Assembly: GCF_020740795.1 (NCBI RefSeq)
Contig: NC_067312.1
Location: forward strand, 71,320,905 to 71,384,904
DNA: 64,000 nt
Direction: 5' to 3'
Source: Apus apus
Taxonomy: Eukaryota > Chordata > Aves > Apodiformes > Apodidae
Part shown: positions 1 to 13,440 of the stretch, in pieces
Layout of the letters: every line of letters starts with the position of its first letter
Position numbering within the stretch: position 1 is the first letter of the stretch
Program-made: the position numbers and the translations under genes
The notes under the pieces: model-generated
What the model was told of the DNA's origin: nothing
Database searches by the model: none
What the model saw: only the letters and a program-made list of their open reading frames with translations

Positions 1-1200
1 AACTTTACCAGGATTCCTCCCAAAAGATGCTTTTACATGGAAGTTGTTTTTAAGTTATGTTGGTTTTTTAAAAGATCGGAGGAAGGAAGGAGATTTTTTA
101 TTACACTAACCCAAGGAATTTTAATGTTTAAATCAAGACAGACTGAACCAGGGTGACCCAGAATGAGACTTTCTACAATGTGTTGAAAATAATTTTTTAA
201 TCATGTTGTTATGTAAAAAAAAAAATAATAAAAAAATAAAGGATTTACCTGGTGGGAAATTCCCCCTTGCAATTTTAAACTGCTTACTCTTATTGTACTA
301 GTGAGTTTTAAATGCCAGGAAGTGCTTTGCTACTTTGTTATGTGTGCTTTGATCTCCCTCCAGGACTACAATAATTTGGATAAATTTGTATTTATAGAGA
401 GAGATTTCTGAGCATCCAATGTATACCACAGTCTCCCTCATGAAGCAGCTCATGGAAGGACTCAACATAAGGATAACTTTCAAAGATTAAAGAAAAAAAC
501 TCTATTCTGGTGATTTTATTTCAGAATGTAAAAGCAATAGAATGAAATTTGCATGGAAAACTGCCAGCTTAATAAATTCTTGCAACTCTGGTCTGTGAAA
601 TTTGAACTGAAAATGAAATTGTGGGGTTTGTCTTTATCATATGTCGGTGATGTTTATAAATTTTATTGCTGGGGTGAAAAAAGAAGTGGAAAATTCCTGT
701 TTCTGCAACTTGGAAACTCAGCTTGATTCCTGAACATCAAGCTGTTTTGTTCAACTTCATTTATTATTTCTAAACAGTAGGGCAAGTTCTATTAGCAAAT
801 CAATCCCATAGCTACACATAAATTTAGAATAATGGTTCTAATTTCAGTTGATTTGTTCACCAGTGCATGAAACCTAGTGTGGTAAAAATATGGAGTTCAG
901 CAGTTTACTGATATTACAAAAGAAACCGTACAATTCACCTTGCTTTGTCTCCTTGTATCTTTGAGGATCAGAAAATGAGAGAAAAAAAATATATTAGCAT
1001 ATTCCTAAGTGAGATATATTGTTTTATAATACATAAGTTTTCTACAGTATTTTAAAATAGCTGTTGATTTTGCTGATATAACACCTTATGATACAGGTGT
1101 AAACCTGACCACATATCAGGGTCAGGTTTGCTTCATGAGACTTTCATTCACCCTTCTTTACCCCCAGGAATAACTTTCTATAAAAATGGGAAAGGTTTCT

Positions 1201-1204
<4 letters not shown>

Positions 1205-1232
<28 letters not shown>
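1205..1232. repeat. Poly(T) run of 28 bp
   Basis: 28 consecutive T flanked by a 6-bp inverted repeat (CTGGAC / GTCCAG) and followed by 12 A at 1242-1253. No retroelement body could be recognised next to it. Confidence 0.97.
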
Positions 1233-3767
1233 CAGTCCAGGAAAAAAAAAAAATCACCTCAGATAAAAATAAATGGTAACACCAGTTTTGCTTGGTTCTA
1301 TGTTTAATAATTTTGCAAGCAGGATAGATTGAAAAAATAATAAATTTTGACTAAGTTTGGGCAGCCTTTGCAGGTATTTTTTGGCTGCTAGAGATCATCA
1401 TAGTTGTAAGGGATGAAATTCCTTTGCCCTGAGAAAGGAAGAAAATAAACTTACCCGGTGTACTGTCTTAAAGGGTCTCACTAGCCACATTTGTTTCAGA
1501 GCCCTACAGATGTACACAAGTTTCTGAGCTTAAACTCCTGCTCCACTTTGTTCTAGATGCAGCCGTGTGGAAGAAGGCATAGTGACCCACAAGACACAAA
1601 AAACTGTTGAGTTGACAGTCTATGTAGAAAGTAATCTTGCCCATGAAGCATGAGGCACCTCTTAGAAAAATTCTATTTTCTTTTTTAAGTACTTTCCTAA
1701 TTTTACGGTAGACTTTATTTTTTTATTATTATCTTCTTTGGTGGCTCAAAAAATAATAAGATATACATTTTCTTTAAATCTGTGGGGGTTCAGAATAAAG
1801 TACAGAACCTTGTACATTTTCTCTCTGTTAAATTCTCCCATATTATTTTAGAGATGCAAAATCTTGCAGTAATAGTGTAGCTAGCATGATCTGCTTGATT
1901 TGAAGGATTTACATGGAATGAAGCATTCCACTTGTAGTGTTCTTTCACACTAGCGTGGGAAGTTCTGTTCTAAATACAGGAACACAACCTATAATATTAT
2001 TAGGACCCGTGTGGGATTTTTGATTTCTAGTTGATTTAAAATTTTTCAGAACTTGAGTGGGGTGAAAAAAATTGGCAGATCCTGACTTCTAAATTTTCTT
2101 CTAAATCCTGACTTTTACATTGTACTTTACTTCCTGGAGATTTATGGTGTTCAGAAATCCAAGACATTTAAGTCCATGGAAGTTAGGCATTTCAGTTCCT
2201 GATAACTATTGTTTCTGATGAGAATAAATTGAAATGCTTAAGATAAATAACCTGTATTTTGCATTTTTAAAAAAAATTGTTCCTGTTCAGCAAATGATTC
2301 TGATGGGTTCTCATTGAGACTGCACAGAACGCAATCTAAACCAGTAACTCTGTGATAATTCTTGTTTATGATTCTAGGCAACTACTTGAATCTATTACAA
2401 TTGAACATATTTATAATCTGGGGGATAATCTAGACATCAGTAGAATTTCAGTGATCTAGAAGGTAGTTTTTGGAAAGCAATCGTTTGTCTTCTATTCATT
2501 ATGAACAGCTTTTACATTCTCTAGTTGTCTAGACTTGATTTCTTCTGCTAGCTCTTATTTCCGCATTACCGAAGAAGCTTGAACTTGCACTTTAACTACT
2601 GTTTGATCCTTTCTAAAAATGGGAATGTTGTGTTATTCACAGTACATATAATCTCAGGGGAAACTGTAATTTTGACTTTGATTTTTGCGTAAAATGGAGA
2701 CCTCTGATTTTACAGAAAGCTTGAATCTGTATTTACATTTGGAGAAAGTTATTTACAATGGAAAGTTTTTTTCTAGATTGAAATCAAGGCACATAATACC
2801 TTTTTAGATCAAGTCCTTATAGATGTAGGGGTTTGAATGCTGCAAAATGCAAGAGTCATAAAAATAGCTAATATTTTTTTAACTTCTTATGGTTGTCTTT
2901 GCTAAAAGTCTTTATTTCAGGGGTATATTTACCATAGAACATAGGAATGCAATAGCAAAGATCTTTAGCTAGACAAACCCTTCTCTTAGCAAATATCCAT
3001 GATATATTAAACTTGCCAAGAGGCAAGCCTCAAGGTAGCAGTTTTAAGCTGAGCTTACAGACTTAGATAATACAAAGGACACATGTCCATTAGCAGCTAT
3101 TATGATAGCTTTTTCTGCTCTCAATGGTATAAATAGTGTCTTAATACAATAATCCCATTCCATGTCTCAGCTACTGCCATGCATCCTCTCACGTGTTGTC
3201 AGAGATAAGAAGGAATGAGACAAGGGAGGTAGGGTTATTTTTCCCCCTTGTATTGTTTTTAAAAGCTAGGTTATTCCCTTTGTTATATTTTTATATGGGA
3301 ATGCCAGAGCTTCAGGTAATCTAAGTAAGGCACCATTTGGCCTGGAGAGTTCACTAACAGCTTCCATTCTGTTGAACAGCAGAGGTTGTAGCATACAAAA
3401 TACGGGGGACACCAGCTCTATATGCTGGCTAAGAAAAACTATTTTCAGACAAGCCAAGTGTTCAGGAGAGTGCAGATGGTATTTCGGTGTGGCTTTTAAA
3501 ATGGGCTCAGATCTTGGTAATTCTGTGATTTGCTATTTCTTTTCAACATGCAGAATCTTGCTCTAAAACTAAAAAATAAAATACAGGTTAACATGGAAGG
3601 TGAGACTAGCTGCACCACCCATCAAAGACGTCTGCATTTGCACTGTTTTCTGTTCCTCGTTGTTTTAAAATGTTGAACATTAATAATTTGAACTTCAACT
3701 TTCCAGGTGAGATATGTGCCTCAGGCTAACTGTAATTATAAAGAAAATACCTTTTGGTGTTTTGTGT

Positions 3768-3825
3768 TTGATTTGTTTTGTTGGGTGGTTTTTTGTTGTT
3801 GTTTTTGGTTTGTTGTTTTTTTTTC
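3768..3825. repeat. GTTT/GTT-rich low-complexity tract
   Basis: About 58 bp composed almost only of T and G. It explains the compositionally odd short open frames on both strands here. Confidence 0.9.
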
Positions 3826-6004
3826 AGAAAACAAGAATGAACAAAAGCAGGTTATTCTGTTCTTGTTAGAAGGAATTCTGGCAACTGTTCTCTGAGACAT
3901 TTCAGCAACTTCAGTTCTGGCAGCAAAAGCTCCTTTTGTGATGCATGTGCTTTTGAAAACCTTTATTAATTGTAAGCATTTTAAAGAGATTATTACTTGA
4001 ACTCTAGAAATAGTGAAGTTATTTGTCCATGCTGAACATGTCAAAGGTCATAATTTGACAGAGCTTCTGTTACAGTTTCACTTGCAATCTCCAACATAGT
4101 TATATTTGGTTTAACACCAGATACAGCAGAAGAGACGATCTCTTGGGCTTCCTTGATGTGTTCCAACAATATGTCAGACATTGCCTGAGACAGATGTTGA
4201 AATGAAAGTGGAAACCAGTGTTGACAAGAAACCCACGGAAGCGGGGACAGAGGTGGAAGCTGGGCAGAGGGGGAAATGTTGAATGGGAAGTATAAATTGG
4301 AAGTTGGTGGGTGAGAAGGCATTAGGTGAAGAGCAGAGGAAAAAGTGTCCAGCCTTGAACTGGACAGTAAGTAGACCAAGGCCCCCTGTCATATGTAAGA
4401 TGAGAAACATAGTTGGTAATAGTCAGAGGAACATGGATAGATCTGGACTTAGCTAAGCATGTCAAACTGCTGAGCACAGAGATGTATAAGATAGTAAATG
4501 AGGTCCATTGATGATGAGTGCAGGTCAAGCAGAGAAAAAGGAACAAGACATGCTAAATTAACAGTTGCCAGGCAATATGGAAATAAGGAACAGCTGAATT
4601 TGGGAAGGTGATCTGGAAACTGGACAGGGGTACTGCCAACAGTGAAAAATTGTCATGACAAAGAGAGTGGAAAGGCAGAGGACAAATCAGAAGGAAGAAA
4701 ACAGAAAAGACTAGAAGTGAGTAGGAATCTGTGAGCTGCATGGAGCACACTCTTCCCTGGCACCAGGAGAAGACCTGAGTGCACCTCTCCCCTACCTTGG
4801 CAAAGGCTTTGTAAAATCTCCTGTTTCTGCCTGTGTGGCTGCTGAAACACAGCAGTAGTTTGCCCACTTCTGCCAGTTCTGTTCTTCCCTTCAGTGGCAA
4901 GGCAGGGTGTTAAGTGATTCAAAAGTCTTAACGTGATGACTCATGCCACATGGAGATATGATGTCATACTTTAAGCTTGCTTTTTTCCCCCAGTATCAGA
5001 AGTGTTTCTGTAAGAGAGGAGATAGACTGCTGTTATTAATTATGATACTGTCTTTAATCATACACGCAGACTACTTTAAACTTCACCTTTGCTGATTTTA
5101 ATGCGTATGCTCTTGACGTCTTACTGCTTTTATTTTACTGCAGGTCTCTCTGTGTGTTTGTGCAATATGTAGGTGATTTGATACTAACCAGGCTCTGGTT
5201 TTAACAAATTTTATGTAATAATACCAGAATGCCTTCGTAATCGTTTCAGGAAGGAAACTTTGGAAAGTCTCTAATAAGACAAGGATAAGGGTGGGGACCT
5301 GCTAATATCAGTGAGGTCCTAGCAGAAGCTGGCATGGTGGCAATATGCAGTCACATTCTGGTTATGGATGAAATCCAATCCACTTAAACTAGAATTTAAA
5401 ATAAATAATATGGGAGAAGAGAGGAAAGGAATAATGGTGGAAAGAGGCTTATATAAACAACTTCCTTTATAACCAATTTGTATTCTTACATTTCAACTGA
5501 AAAACAGATATAGTCCAGGTTTTTCTACATACAGAAACCAGGAGGTTTTTAAAGCAAAACATTAATCGTACTTATTTACTTCTACAGTGACAGTGCAGAT
5601 TTAAACAATGCATCTTTGTTTTCTTTTTCAAAGATTTATTGAAGTAGACAACTGTTAGTGACTCTCAGGAGCCATTCAAGGAGTCAGATACAGAGTCCAA
5701 ACTTGGGGAGGAAAACAGAGAGCTGTTCTGACAGTCCCCCCGAAACTAGGGAATGATCCCACAGGAACATCACTGGTGAGGTAAGGACCTATCTGGGCAA
5801 TTCAAGGCATTGTCTGAGGAGTTCTTTCTTAAATTAAGCATGCTTATTTCATTTGTAATCCTCCACAAGGTTATTTCATAGTATCTTTAAATTATTTTGA
5901 AATCCCTTGTATCTAGTTACTTATCCATTAGGTAGCACAGATGTCCACTGTACTCCTGCTAAGACATTCTTGATTGTTGTGTTTGATTCTCATCTTGGGC
6001 TTTC

Positions 6005-6133
6005 ATGTGTGTGTGTTGTTGGCTTGGTTTTGGGGAGGCTTTTTTTGTTTCTTTTTCGGTTGGGGTTTTTTTTTTGGTTTGGGATTTTTTGTTTGATTTT
6101 GTTGATGTTTTTTGTTTTTGTTTTTGTTTTTTA
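6005..6133. repeat. T/G-rich low-complexity tract
   Basis: A TGTGTGTG start, then about 110 bp of TTTTG-type sequence ending TTTTTGTTTTTTAATTTGG. The aromatic-rich 75-codon plus-strand frame ending here is an artefact of composition. Confidence 0.9.
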
Positions 6134-7561
6134 ATTTGGAAAAAAAAGTTTGTTCACTGATTTTTACCATCAAAAACATTTAATAGTTTGATTTAATCCC
6201 CTATGTATAGACCAGAAATCCTGTCATTTGACAGTCTAGCTCAAATTCTTGACTGGTTTTTGAGAAACTAATACTGGAAACAGCTGTGAAGGAATGAGAG
6301 GACTGAGAGTGTAGTAGGAGGAAGCATAAATAAACTTCTCTAGTTGGAAGATTGCAAGCAAAGTTTACCCAGGCACAGGGGATTCTTTATTCAATAATTC
6401 AGCTGTTGCTGAGGATTATACATAATTTCTGACTGCTGTCTGTCTTTAGGGATATACGTCTTTTCTCTCTTCCTTCCTTTCCCCTGTTCTTTTGGATACA
6501 GAAGGAATGGGTATTGTGCTCCCTGTAATATGCATTAGTCTGCTAAGCACCACATGTAGGGCCTAGATATGAGTAATTTATCAAGCCAGATAGATATGGA
6601 TGGGTTCAATGACGTGGGTGCTGCTAAATTCCCAGAGATGGTTGCAGTTCAGCCGTCAACTTTAGAAATATGCAGGGGGAGGAGCAAGAAAATGAACAGA
6701 CTGGGTTCATCTCCCGGCAATATGCTGATGGCTTCTGCTTGTGCATGTGCAATTTTGTCAATTTGTATTTGAATAGCCTACTAATGCTACTTGTTCATAT
6801 TTAAGAAGACAAAAATCACAACATGAATTAATGTTGGAAGTGTTCTGTTGAGTGATTGAACAATTGTACTGTTTCCCTTCTTATTCCACTTGGAAATCTT
6901 GCTCCTAGGCTGTAGAACCTGCATTGGAATAAATAATGCTAGCGAAAATTTATTATTTAAAGTGAGCGTGGTGGGTGGCAAAAACTAGATGTTAAAACCT
7001 GAATGGGAAACTGTATTTGTTTTGCAAATGGATTTGGCTTCAATTAGGCAAGCACAAGTTTGGCTCTACAAAGTAATCTTCAGAATAAGATGTCTTTAGG
7101 GAATAGTAAATTCCACTTTACTTTCAATGGTACTTTTAAAGAAAGGTGTTTTTATTCTATAGCAGGAGCTCTGCTGAGCACGTCCCATGTAGCTAAGAAT
7201 TTACTTCAGTAAAAAGGATAATGACTACGTGTCAGACAAGACAGTGATGAACTGTGCTTCTTCAAAGAGTGAGAAGGAAACTTGCTTTCCTTCCGTTGAC
7301 ATCAGAAGCAAATCCATAGCCCACAGGACATTTGAAAGATTTTCTCTTTTCGAAGGAGGATATTACTGCTAATACAATAATTGCCTCTGGCTACTTTCCT
7401 TTGCATTCCTTTCTAATTTTTTTTGTTAGACAAGTTAATTATTTCATCATTTAAATCATAAAGCAGTAACAATCTTCTCTGTAAGACATGAAACCTTTAC
7501 CGTAACATACTGATGTTTTCCTTTCATCTGATAAATACAGTCCACTGTGTTGGCTAAAATT

Positions 7562-7617
7562 TTGCATCAGATAAATGGCTTGTTTAGAAATCTCACAGGT
7601 CTGATTGTCTGATGCAA
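7562..7617. other. 10-bp inverted repeat, 36-nt loop
   Basis: TTGCATCAGA (7562-7571) and TCTGATGCAA (7608-7617) are exact reverse complements. A related CATCTGATAAATAC lies about 40 bp upstream. Confidence 0.8.
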
Positions 7618-8885
7618 GATTATGGTTTTATATAATATTGAAAAAAAAAAACCCGGACTTAAGTTATATTTTGGATGCTCATTTATATTAGCACAAAAGT
7701 ACATACAAAATTCTAATAAGAACATCAATGTCCCTAAGAAAACTTTGCATCATCCAAATACTGCAATAATCAATCATGACAACATATTATAGAAGAGACC
7801 TTATTCAGGGTAACTTTGGTGCTCAACATTGGTCCTAATGTGTATTATGTGAAAATCATAAAGAAAAAAACTTAGCCTTCAAACAATTTTCTGTAGAAAA
7901 ACATCAAAAAGAAAGTGATGATTGAAGTATCTAAAAAAATTTTAAATTTTAATTAAAAAACCCAAATATATGGAAATAAGATAATATATTTTTACATTAT
8001 ACATTATGCAATATATTTGGTGTTGCCTAAATAAAGGATTTTTAATACATCCACTTTTCTTACAGAAGAATATTTGAAGTCTAGTGTTAATAGTTAAATT
8101 TATAGCTTTGAAATTCTTGTGAGCAATGGTGATATGAGTGATGGAGCCTAGTGCTAGAACTGTAACCCCAGAAATATTTGACTTTATTTTCCTTTAATCA
8201 CATGCAGGGAGGAGTTACTTCACTCCCTTCCACATTATTCCCAGTAAACTTTTTTGGGTTTCCTGTTTTGATGCTACAAAGTATCTGGACTTCGGATTGA
8301 ATGTATTTAATTTGAAGAAATTTCTTTTGTCTCAGCAGCCAGCTAGTGGAAAATTTAGACACTCTGAGAGTAATGAGGAATTGTATCACCAAATTACATC
8401 ATTTGTGTTTATGGTGCCTATTTTCCATTCATGAGAATGCCTGCTAAATCACAGCTGAGTGGCACCAAATAACTTCCCAGTGTTATTTTTATTTGATAGC
8501 CTGGCATACAGTACCCTTGAAGTAAAAAAATCCTGAGGTTTTTAATGGTTTAGTATCAGAACAGTGTTTCAGTGTTTTATCTGGAAAGGAAGAGGGCTGT
8601 ATTCTGGCCGTCTTCTAGGCAGTATGTAATTATGCACTGTGCTCTGCTATGTTTGGGTTGAACAGACATAGTTCTGTATATAACAGTGCAGGTGCCTTTC
8701 TTATAGCTGTGTTGCTTGCATAATATTGCATCCTGTTTGCTCTTCACTTGTATTTTTCATGTGGTTACAAAAATTGATGCATATATATAGAAGACTGATG
8801 TGTAGTACTGTTGGTTTCACTTACATTAGCTGACATAGCCCTCTTCACAGGTAGGAGTTTCAACCCAGGTCACTGGCACCCTGGG

Positions 8886-9475
8886 AAATCATAGTGTGGT
8901 CTGGGTTGAAAGTGACCTTAATGATCACCCAGTTCCAATCCCCCTGCATAGGCAGGGACACCTTCCACTAGACCAGGTTGCTCCAAGCTCCACCCAACCT
9001 GGTCTTGAAAACTTCCTGGGATGGGACATCCACAGTTTCTATGGGAAACCTGGGCCATTGCCTCACTACTCTCATAGTGTGGAATTTCTTCCTAAAGCCT
9101 AATATAAATCTGTTCTCTTTCAGGTAGAAACCATTCCTCCTCATCCCACCACTCCATACCCTTGTAAAAAGTCCCTCCTCAGCTTTTCTGCAGGTCCCCT
9201 TCAGATACTGGAAGATGCTCAAAGGTCTCCCCAGAGCCTTCTCTTCTCCAGGTTGAATAACCCCAACTCTCTCAGCCTGTCTCCAGAACAGAGGTGCTCC
9301 AGCCCTCTGATCATCTTTGTGGCCTCCTCTGGACTTGCTCCAACAGCTCCATATCTTTCCTGTGCTGAGGGCTCAAGAACTGGACACAGAACTGCAGTGG
9401 GGGTGAAGGAAGGGGAGGGGTGAGGAGGTGGTTGACACCAGAGCAGAGTAGAGGGGAAGAATCAAATCCCTTGTA
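8886..9475 (-). mobile_element. CR1 LINE, 5'-truncated 3' portion, minus orientation
   Basis: The plus strand begins with a degraded form of the CR1 3' end in reverse (AATCATAGTG, then a GGGTTGAAAGTGACCTTAA-like block). It continues with blocks typical of the 3' end and C-terminal coding region: the CCCCCTGCATAGGCAGGGAC block, CTCTCAGCCTGTCTCC, and TTTGTGGCCTCCTCTGGAC. Homology fades after about 9475. Several indels and lost ATTCTATG copies suggest moderate age. The short open frames in this span are by-products of the element. Confidence 0.88.
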
Positions 9476-12400
9476 CCACGGGTCACAGAGACCAACTGGA
9501 GGCAGAACACAAGTGAACTTTAGGGAAAACAGATCTATTTGGTGTCAGATGAGCTGTGGGGCAAGTGCCAGAGATTTCCAAGTCTGAAGGTAGTCATTAG
9601 GGTTAGATGTAAAATAATCCTTCAAAACCTCGGGGTACTCCTCTTTGGCACAGGACACTTTAGATGGCTGAGAAGGTTTACTAAGAAAATTGTAATTGTC
9701 TATGTTGTTGGTCACAGATTCTGAGGATTCAGTCTGGATCCTAAAATCCTCCTAATAAAGCTGCTTTTTTTTTTTAATGTCTTGCCATAAATTCTTGCAC
9801 AGTACTGCAAACACAGGTGTTTGACCATGTATGTGATTAAAATCTGCTGAGTTTAACAACCTTTTGACAAAAATTCAGAAACCAGAAATGTTTCTTCTAA
9901 GACACTGAGAGTTGTTCTTTTGGTGTGTTGAATGAGTTTGGGACAGCTTGTGTCAGGGTTAGAGGGCAAAGAGCTGTGATTCAAACGCTGTCTGAGCAAT
10001 GGTATCTTGGGACTGTATCTCATACAGCTACAGCACCTTGTTGTGAGATGTGTTTCATGTAATGTTTTTAGCCTCTAGAGAGAATAAAATGGTGTTCATC
10101 TCTCCTGCTCTGTTTCTCCCAGTGTACAAATTCATGCCAAATGTTGAGCAACACACTCACAGCAGTTCAAGAAAAAATGGATAAAGAGTGTGCCATGTGT
10201 TGGTGCATGATCTTGATTCAGGTGCAGCAATGGGAACAGCAGTGCAGATTTACCAATTCACTCAATCTAAATTTTGCTGCTGTATATTTTTTTACAGTTG
10301 CTTACAGGATTTATTCTTTCTTGTTTTGCAAACTCTGAACAGTAAATTTTACAACTAATTGTTCTGTGGTTATTCATATAACCAGTGTGTGTGGAGAATA
10401 GAAACTCTCTCAAACCCATATCCATTCCTTTCCCTTGATATGTACATGAATGCCTTTCTAAAGTCAGTAGGCATGAGACATGCCTAATATAGTTATGGAA
10501 GTCATTGTCAAAGAATATGGAAGGGGCCAAAAGCATAAATGGTTTTAAAAGGATTAGACTCATTTGTAAAGGATAAGTCCTTTAGTGACTGTTACTGAAT
10601 GGGATAGTCCAAGTGTTGCTTCCAGCTCAGTGAGGCGCAGGAGTGCTGGTGGGAAGGAGCTGTGAATATGGGCTATGTGATTCCTCTCCTGGTTTAGCTC
10701 TCCTGCCTGGGTTGGGTTTGGGCTTCTTGGACCCTCAGATCTTTTACATTTTGATCCTATCTGTGCTTATTGTCTCTCGGGATTTGGATTTTTTTTTTCC
10801 CTCTGTTACATTAGTTAACCACATTGTCAGATAACTAGGTTGCAGGGAGGAGAGAGGACAGATTCTGGCAGTCTTATTGACTAAGAAGAACGCTCATTTC
10901 CAGACCGTTCTACACACTGCTTATTGATCTCTACTTCTCACTGTACCATTTTTAAGCCTTATTTGCATTTATTATGTTATAGATAAATCTTTAAAAGGAT
11001 GAATCAGTTTTTCTCTATGCATTATTTTCATTCTGTGTACCATCAGAATTGTTCTTTTCTTCAGTCAATAATGAACACACACAGTAAATCAGAAATTTAT
11101 TTAAAGATTTTGTAATCCCTCTGATTAGTTCAGCACAATCTTGCAATTGAAGATAGTGCCTGTGCTGGATAGAATGGTGTGATACATTTCATAATGAAAT
11201 TATTTTTGTCATGGTTCTAAAGGTAGCATAATCATCTAAGTGCCTGATGCCAAAATGGTTTCTTTGCATAAGAAACTTCAGGATTTGCAGCAGGATGAAA
11301 GCCAACGATGAGTGAAGAAACCTTCTATTCCACAAATATCAATAGAATTACCCAATGTCTCATAGGACTGAACTGCATTATGTTGGTCAGTCTGACTTGT
11401 AAGATTCCTGTCTTACGGGTTTAAACTTGTTTTCATTTTGCCAAGGGGAATACATCATAGGAGAACATGTGAGTCAGCATCATGGCCAGAGTGTTAATGA
11501 ACCCAACACAGTACTTCCTGCAAAACATCTTAATTTTAAAATGTGTGAAAAAGACAGATCCTTATTTATACATAAAAAAACAACCAAACAAAAACAACAA
11601 CAACAACAACAAAAATACAAACCAACAACCCCCCCACCAAAATAAAACCAACCAACCAAACAAACAAACAAAAAAAGAAAGTGAGGGGTTACTTGCTTTT
11701 GGGATTTTTATTGTGTTTTTAAAAAAAAAAAAAAAATTGTACATGACAATGCAGTTAGTTTAGGAAATGGTACTAATGCTCATTCAAAAGTATCTCTGGG
11801 GGGATTTAGTGCAGACAAAGCATGCAGGAAACCTGTAGGCTGAAGACAACTGTTCCATATATGTCTCTACAGCTCATTTTATGTATGGTGGTGACACAAT
11901 GTAATGCTTTTTTTTCATGTTACATATGAAAACAAAAACAGTACAAAATAGTACAAAACACTGTTGCTGATCTGATGAGTTTCGAGCTGCAGAATAATTC
12001 TGCTAAGCTTAGAAGGTCCTCTGGCAAGTCTCAGCTCTCATGCTGTCATCAGTAGGAGGGCTGCTGAAAATTAAATGGGTTAGGCAAAGTTGGCTGGTCC
12101 TCACCAGAGGGGCATGTGATGCCTTCTTTTGCTCTATTGTTCAGGGTGAGGAGCCATAGCTGGGGGTGGGGGAAAAGACACGCAGCAGGAGACGGCGATA
12201 AAAATTGAGGAGGTTGCTGGTGGTCTCTAGGATTTTCCTTGAACTGTGCTTAACCCTGGGGTCAGGGGGTCAATTATTATGCTCTGGTGCTGAATGGCAG
12301 ATCAGCTGAGTCCTAGGTGGGTGGTGGGGGAGGACAGGGGTGGCACACTGGGGAAGTTTTCTCTGAGGCTGATTCACAGTGCATGAGGCAGTTTGAAGCA

Positions 12401-13174
12401 AAGAGCTGGTTTACCAGAAACCACCTCATCAAGCAGCACAGCAGGACCTTTTCTCAAGCAGGGTAAATTGGCTCACTTGGAAATCGATGTTGTACAGCTG
12501 GATTGCTTCCAGTTCCAGTTGGGTTAGAGCTCGATGTGCTGCTTTATGCTGTGAATGCGTGTTAGTAGAGACCTGCAAAGTGGGAAACTGGAGAGAGGTT
12601 TTGTGTGCCAACAAAACTGGTGAGGAGTCAGTTTACTAAGCTTTAGGTAAAGTACATGCTGGGAACTCTGGATTTTCCAGCCTATTTCTGACATGCAGCT
12701 CTTTGGGATCCTGATCAGCTAAAGTCAGAGACAGACAACACGTGTATCATCCCCTTTCCAGGACTCCGATGTCAGTGTCCCAGTGCAGCGTTTTGGACTC
12801 ACTGGGGCACACTAATTGCTAACTTACACAGACTTTCCACTTTTCCTTCCAGTGAAGAAAGCCTCCTGGTAGCTTTCCCCAGAGAGGGATTGGAGCACAG
12901 TGTCCTTAGTTTACCTTCATTTTTGCTAGAGCAGGGAGGCACAGTGTGGGTAACAAGTGATGGAGTGCGGCGCTGCCACGTGGGGGTCTCACACCAGTGG
13001 AAAGCAGCTTGAGAGCAACCATCAAGCCCAGGTTCCTGCCTGGGTCACCCACTCTGTCTGGAGGTCAACACTCCCACCCCCCATAAGGGCCTATCTGCTG
13101 ATAAAAGGTTATTGAAGAAGACATGTGGATTTACATTGTATCTGTTATTGCAAGCAGATGCCCTAATAGCTACT
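9476..13174. other. Intergenic; no gene recognised
   Basis: Single-copy sequence between CR1 fragments. 12120-12360 is G-rich (several GGGG runs) without a clear four-run quadruplex with short loops. Otherwise only the CAAA-type tract at 11.6 kb stands out. Confidence 0.6.
11572..11675. repeat. AAC/AAAC/CCAA-rich low-complexity tract
   Basis: Contains (AAC)n, a C7 run, (CCAA)n and (CAAA)n in succession, followed about 45 bp later by an A14-15 run. Four overlapping frames with Asn/Gln- or Phe/Cys-rich products are artefacts. Confidence 0.92.
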
Positions 13175-13440
13175 GTTGGGTTTACCCCCATGAGTCTCTC
13201 TAATCCCTTTTAAAACTGCTCATGCTCTTGGTCTCCTCAACATCCTGTGGCAGTGTATTCCACAAACTAAATGCACTGTATAACAAAACCAGATCAAACA
13301 AAAATCTTTCTTCTTTTGTTTTGCTTTTCTAACAAGTGTTAAGTTGTGGCCTGATAAATTCACTAGGTGCTCTTCACTTCTTATGACTTCATAGTTTTAC
13401 TGCATTTCTCTCAACAATCAACTCTTTCCCAGGAATTTTA
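13175..13440 (-). mobile_element. Old, highly diverged CR1 LINE fragment, minus orientation
   Basis: The blocks CATCCTGTGGCAGTGTATTC followed by a CACAAACTAAATGCACTGTAT-like stretch, then GTTTTGCTTTTCTAAC and CACTAGGTGCTCTTCACTTC, follow the order of an ancient CR1 3' end shared by birds, turtles and crocodilians: damaged 'fragile start' phrase, growth of T-rich block, then the 'gggtgcccc' block. Identity is well below that of the other CR1 copies here. Boundaries are approximate. It could be mistaken for single-copy DNA without a sensitive profile search. Confidence 0.7.

Larger units (their letters stand above)
1..8885. other. Intergenic, AT-rich; no gene recognised
   Basis: Contains homopolymers and two T/G tracts listed separately. 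The C/T-rich minus strand at 4041-4922 stays open over several overlapping frames (up to 115 codons), which its composition explains. No splice-bounded exon, tRNA or known repeat body was recognised. Confidence 0.6.

Noticed and set aside
4041..4922. Overlapping minus-strand frames of 74-115 codons that could look like a gene
   Set aside because: The minus strand here is C/T-rich, which suppresses stop codons. Frames switch without a consistent protein, and nothing is recognisable in the products.
8896..9222. Overlapping ORFs of 68 and 84 codons
   Set aside because: Both lie within a CR1 3' region and are not independent genes.
11427..11763. Gln/Asn-rich and Phe/Cys-rich short ORFs
   Set aside because: They are produced by the AAC/CAAA low-complexity tract.
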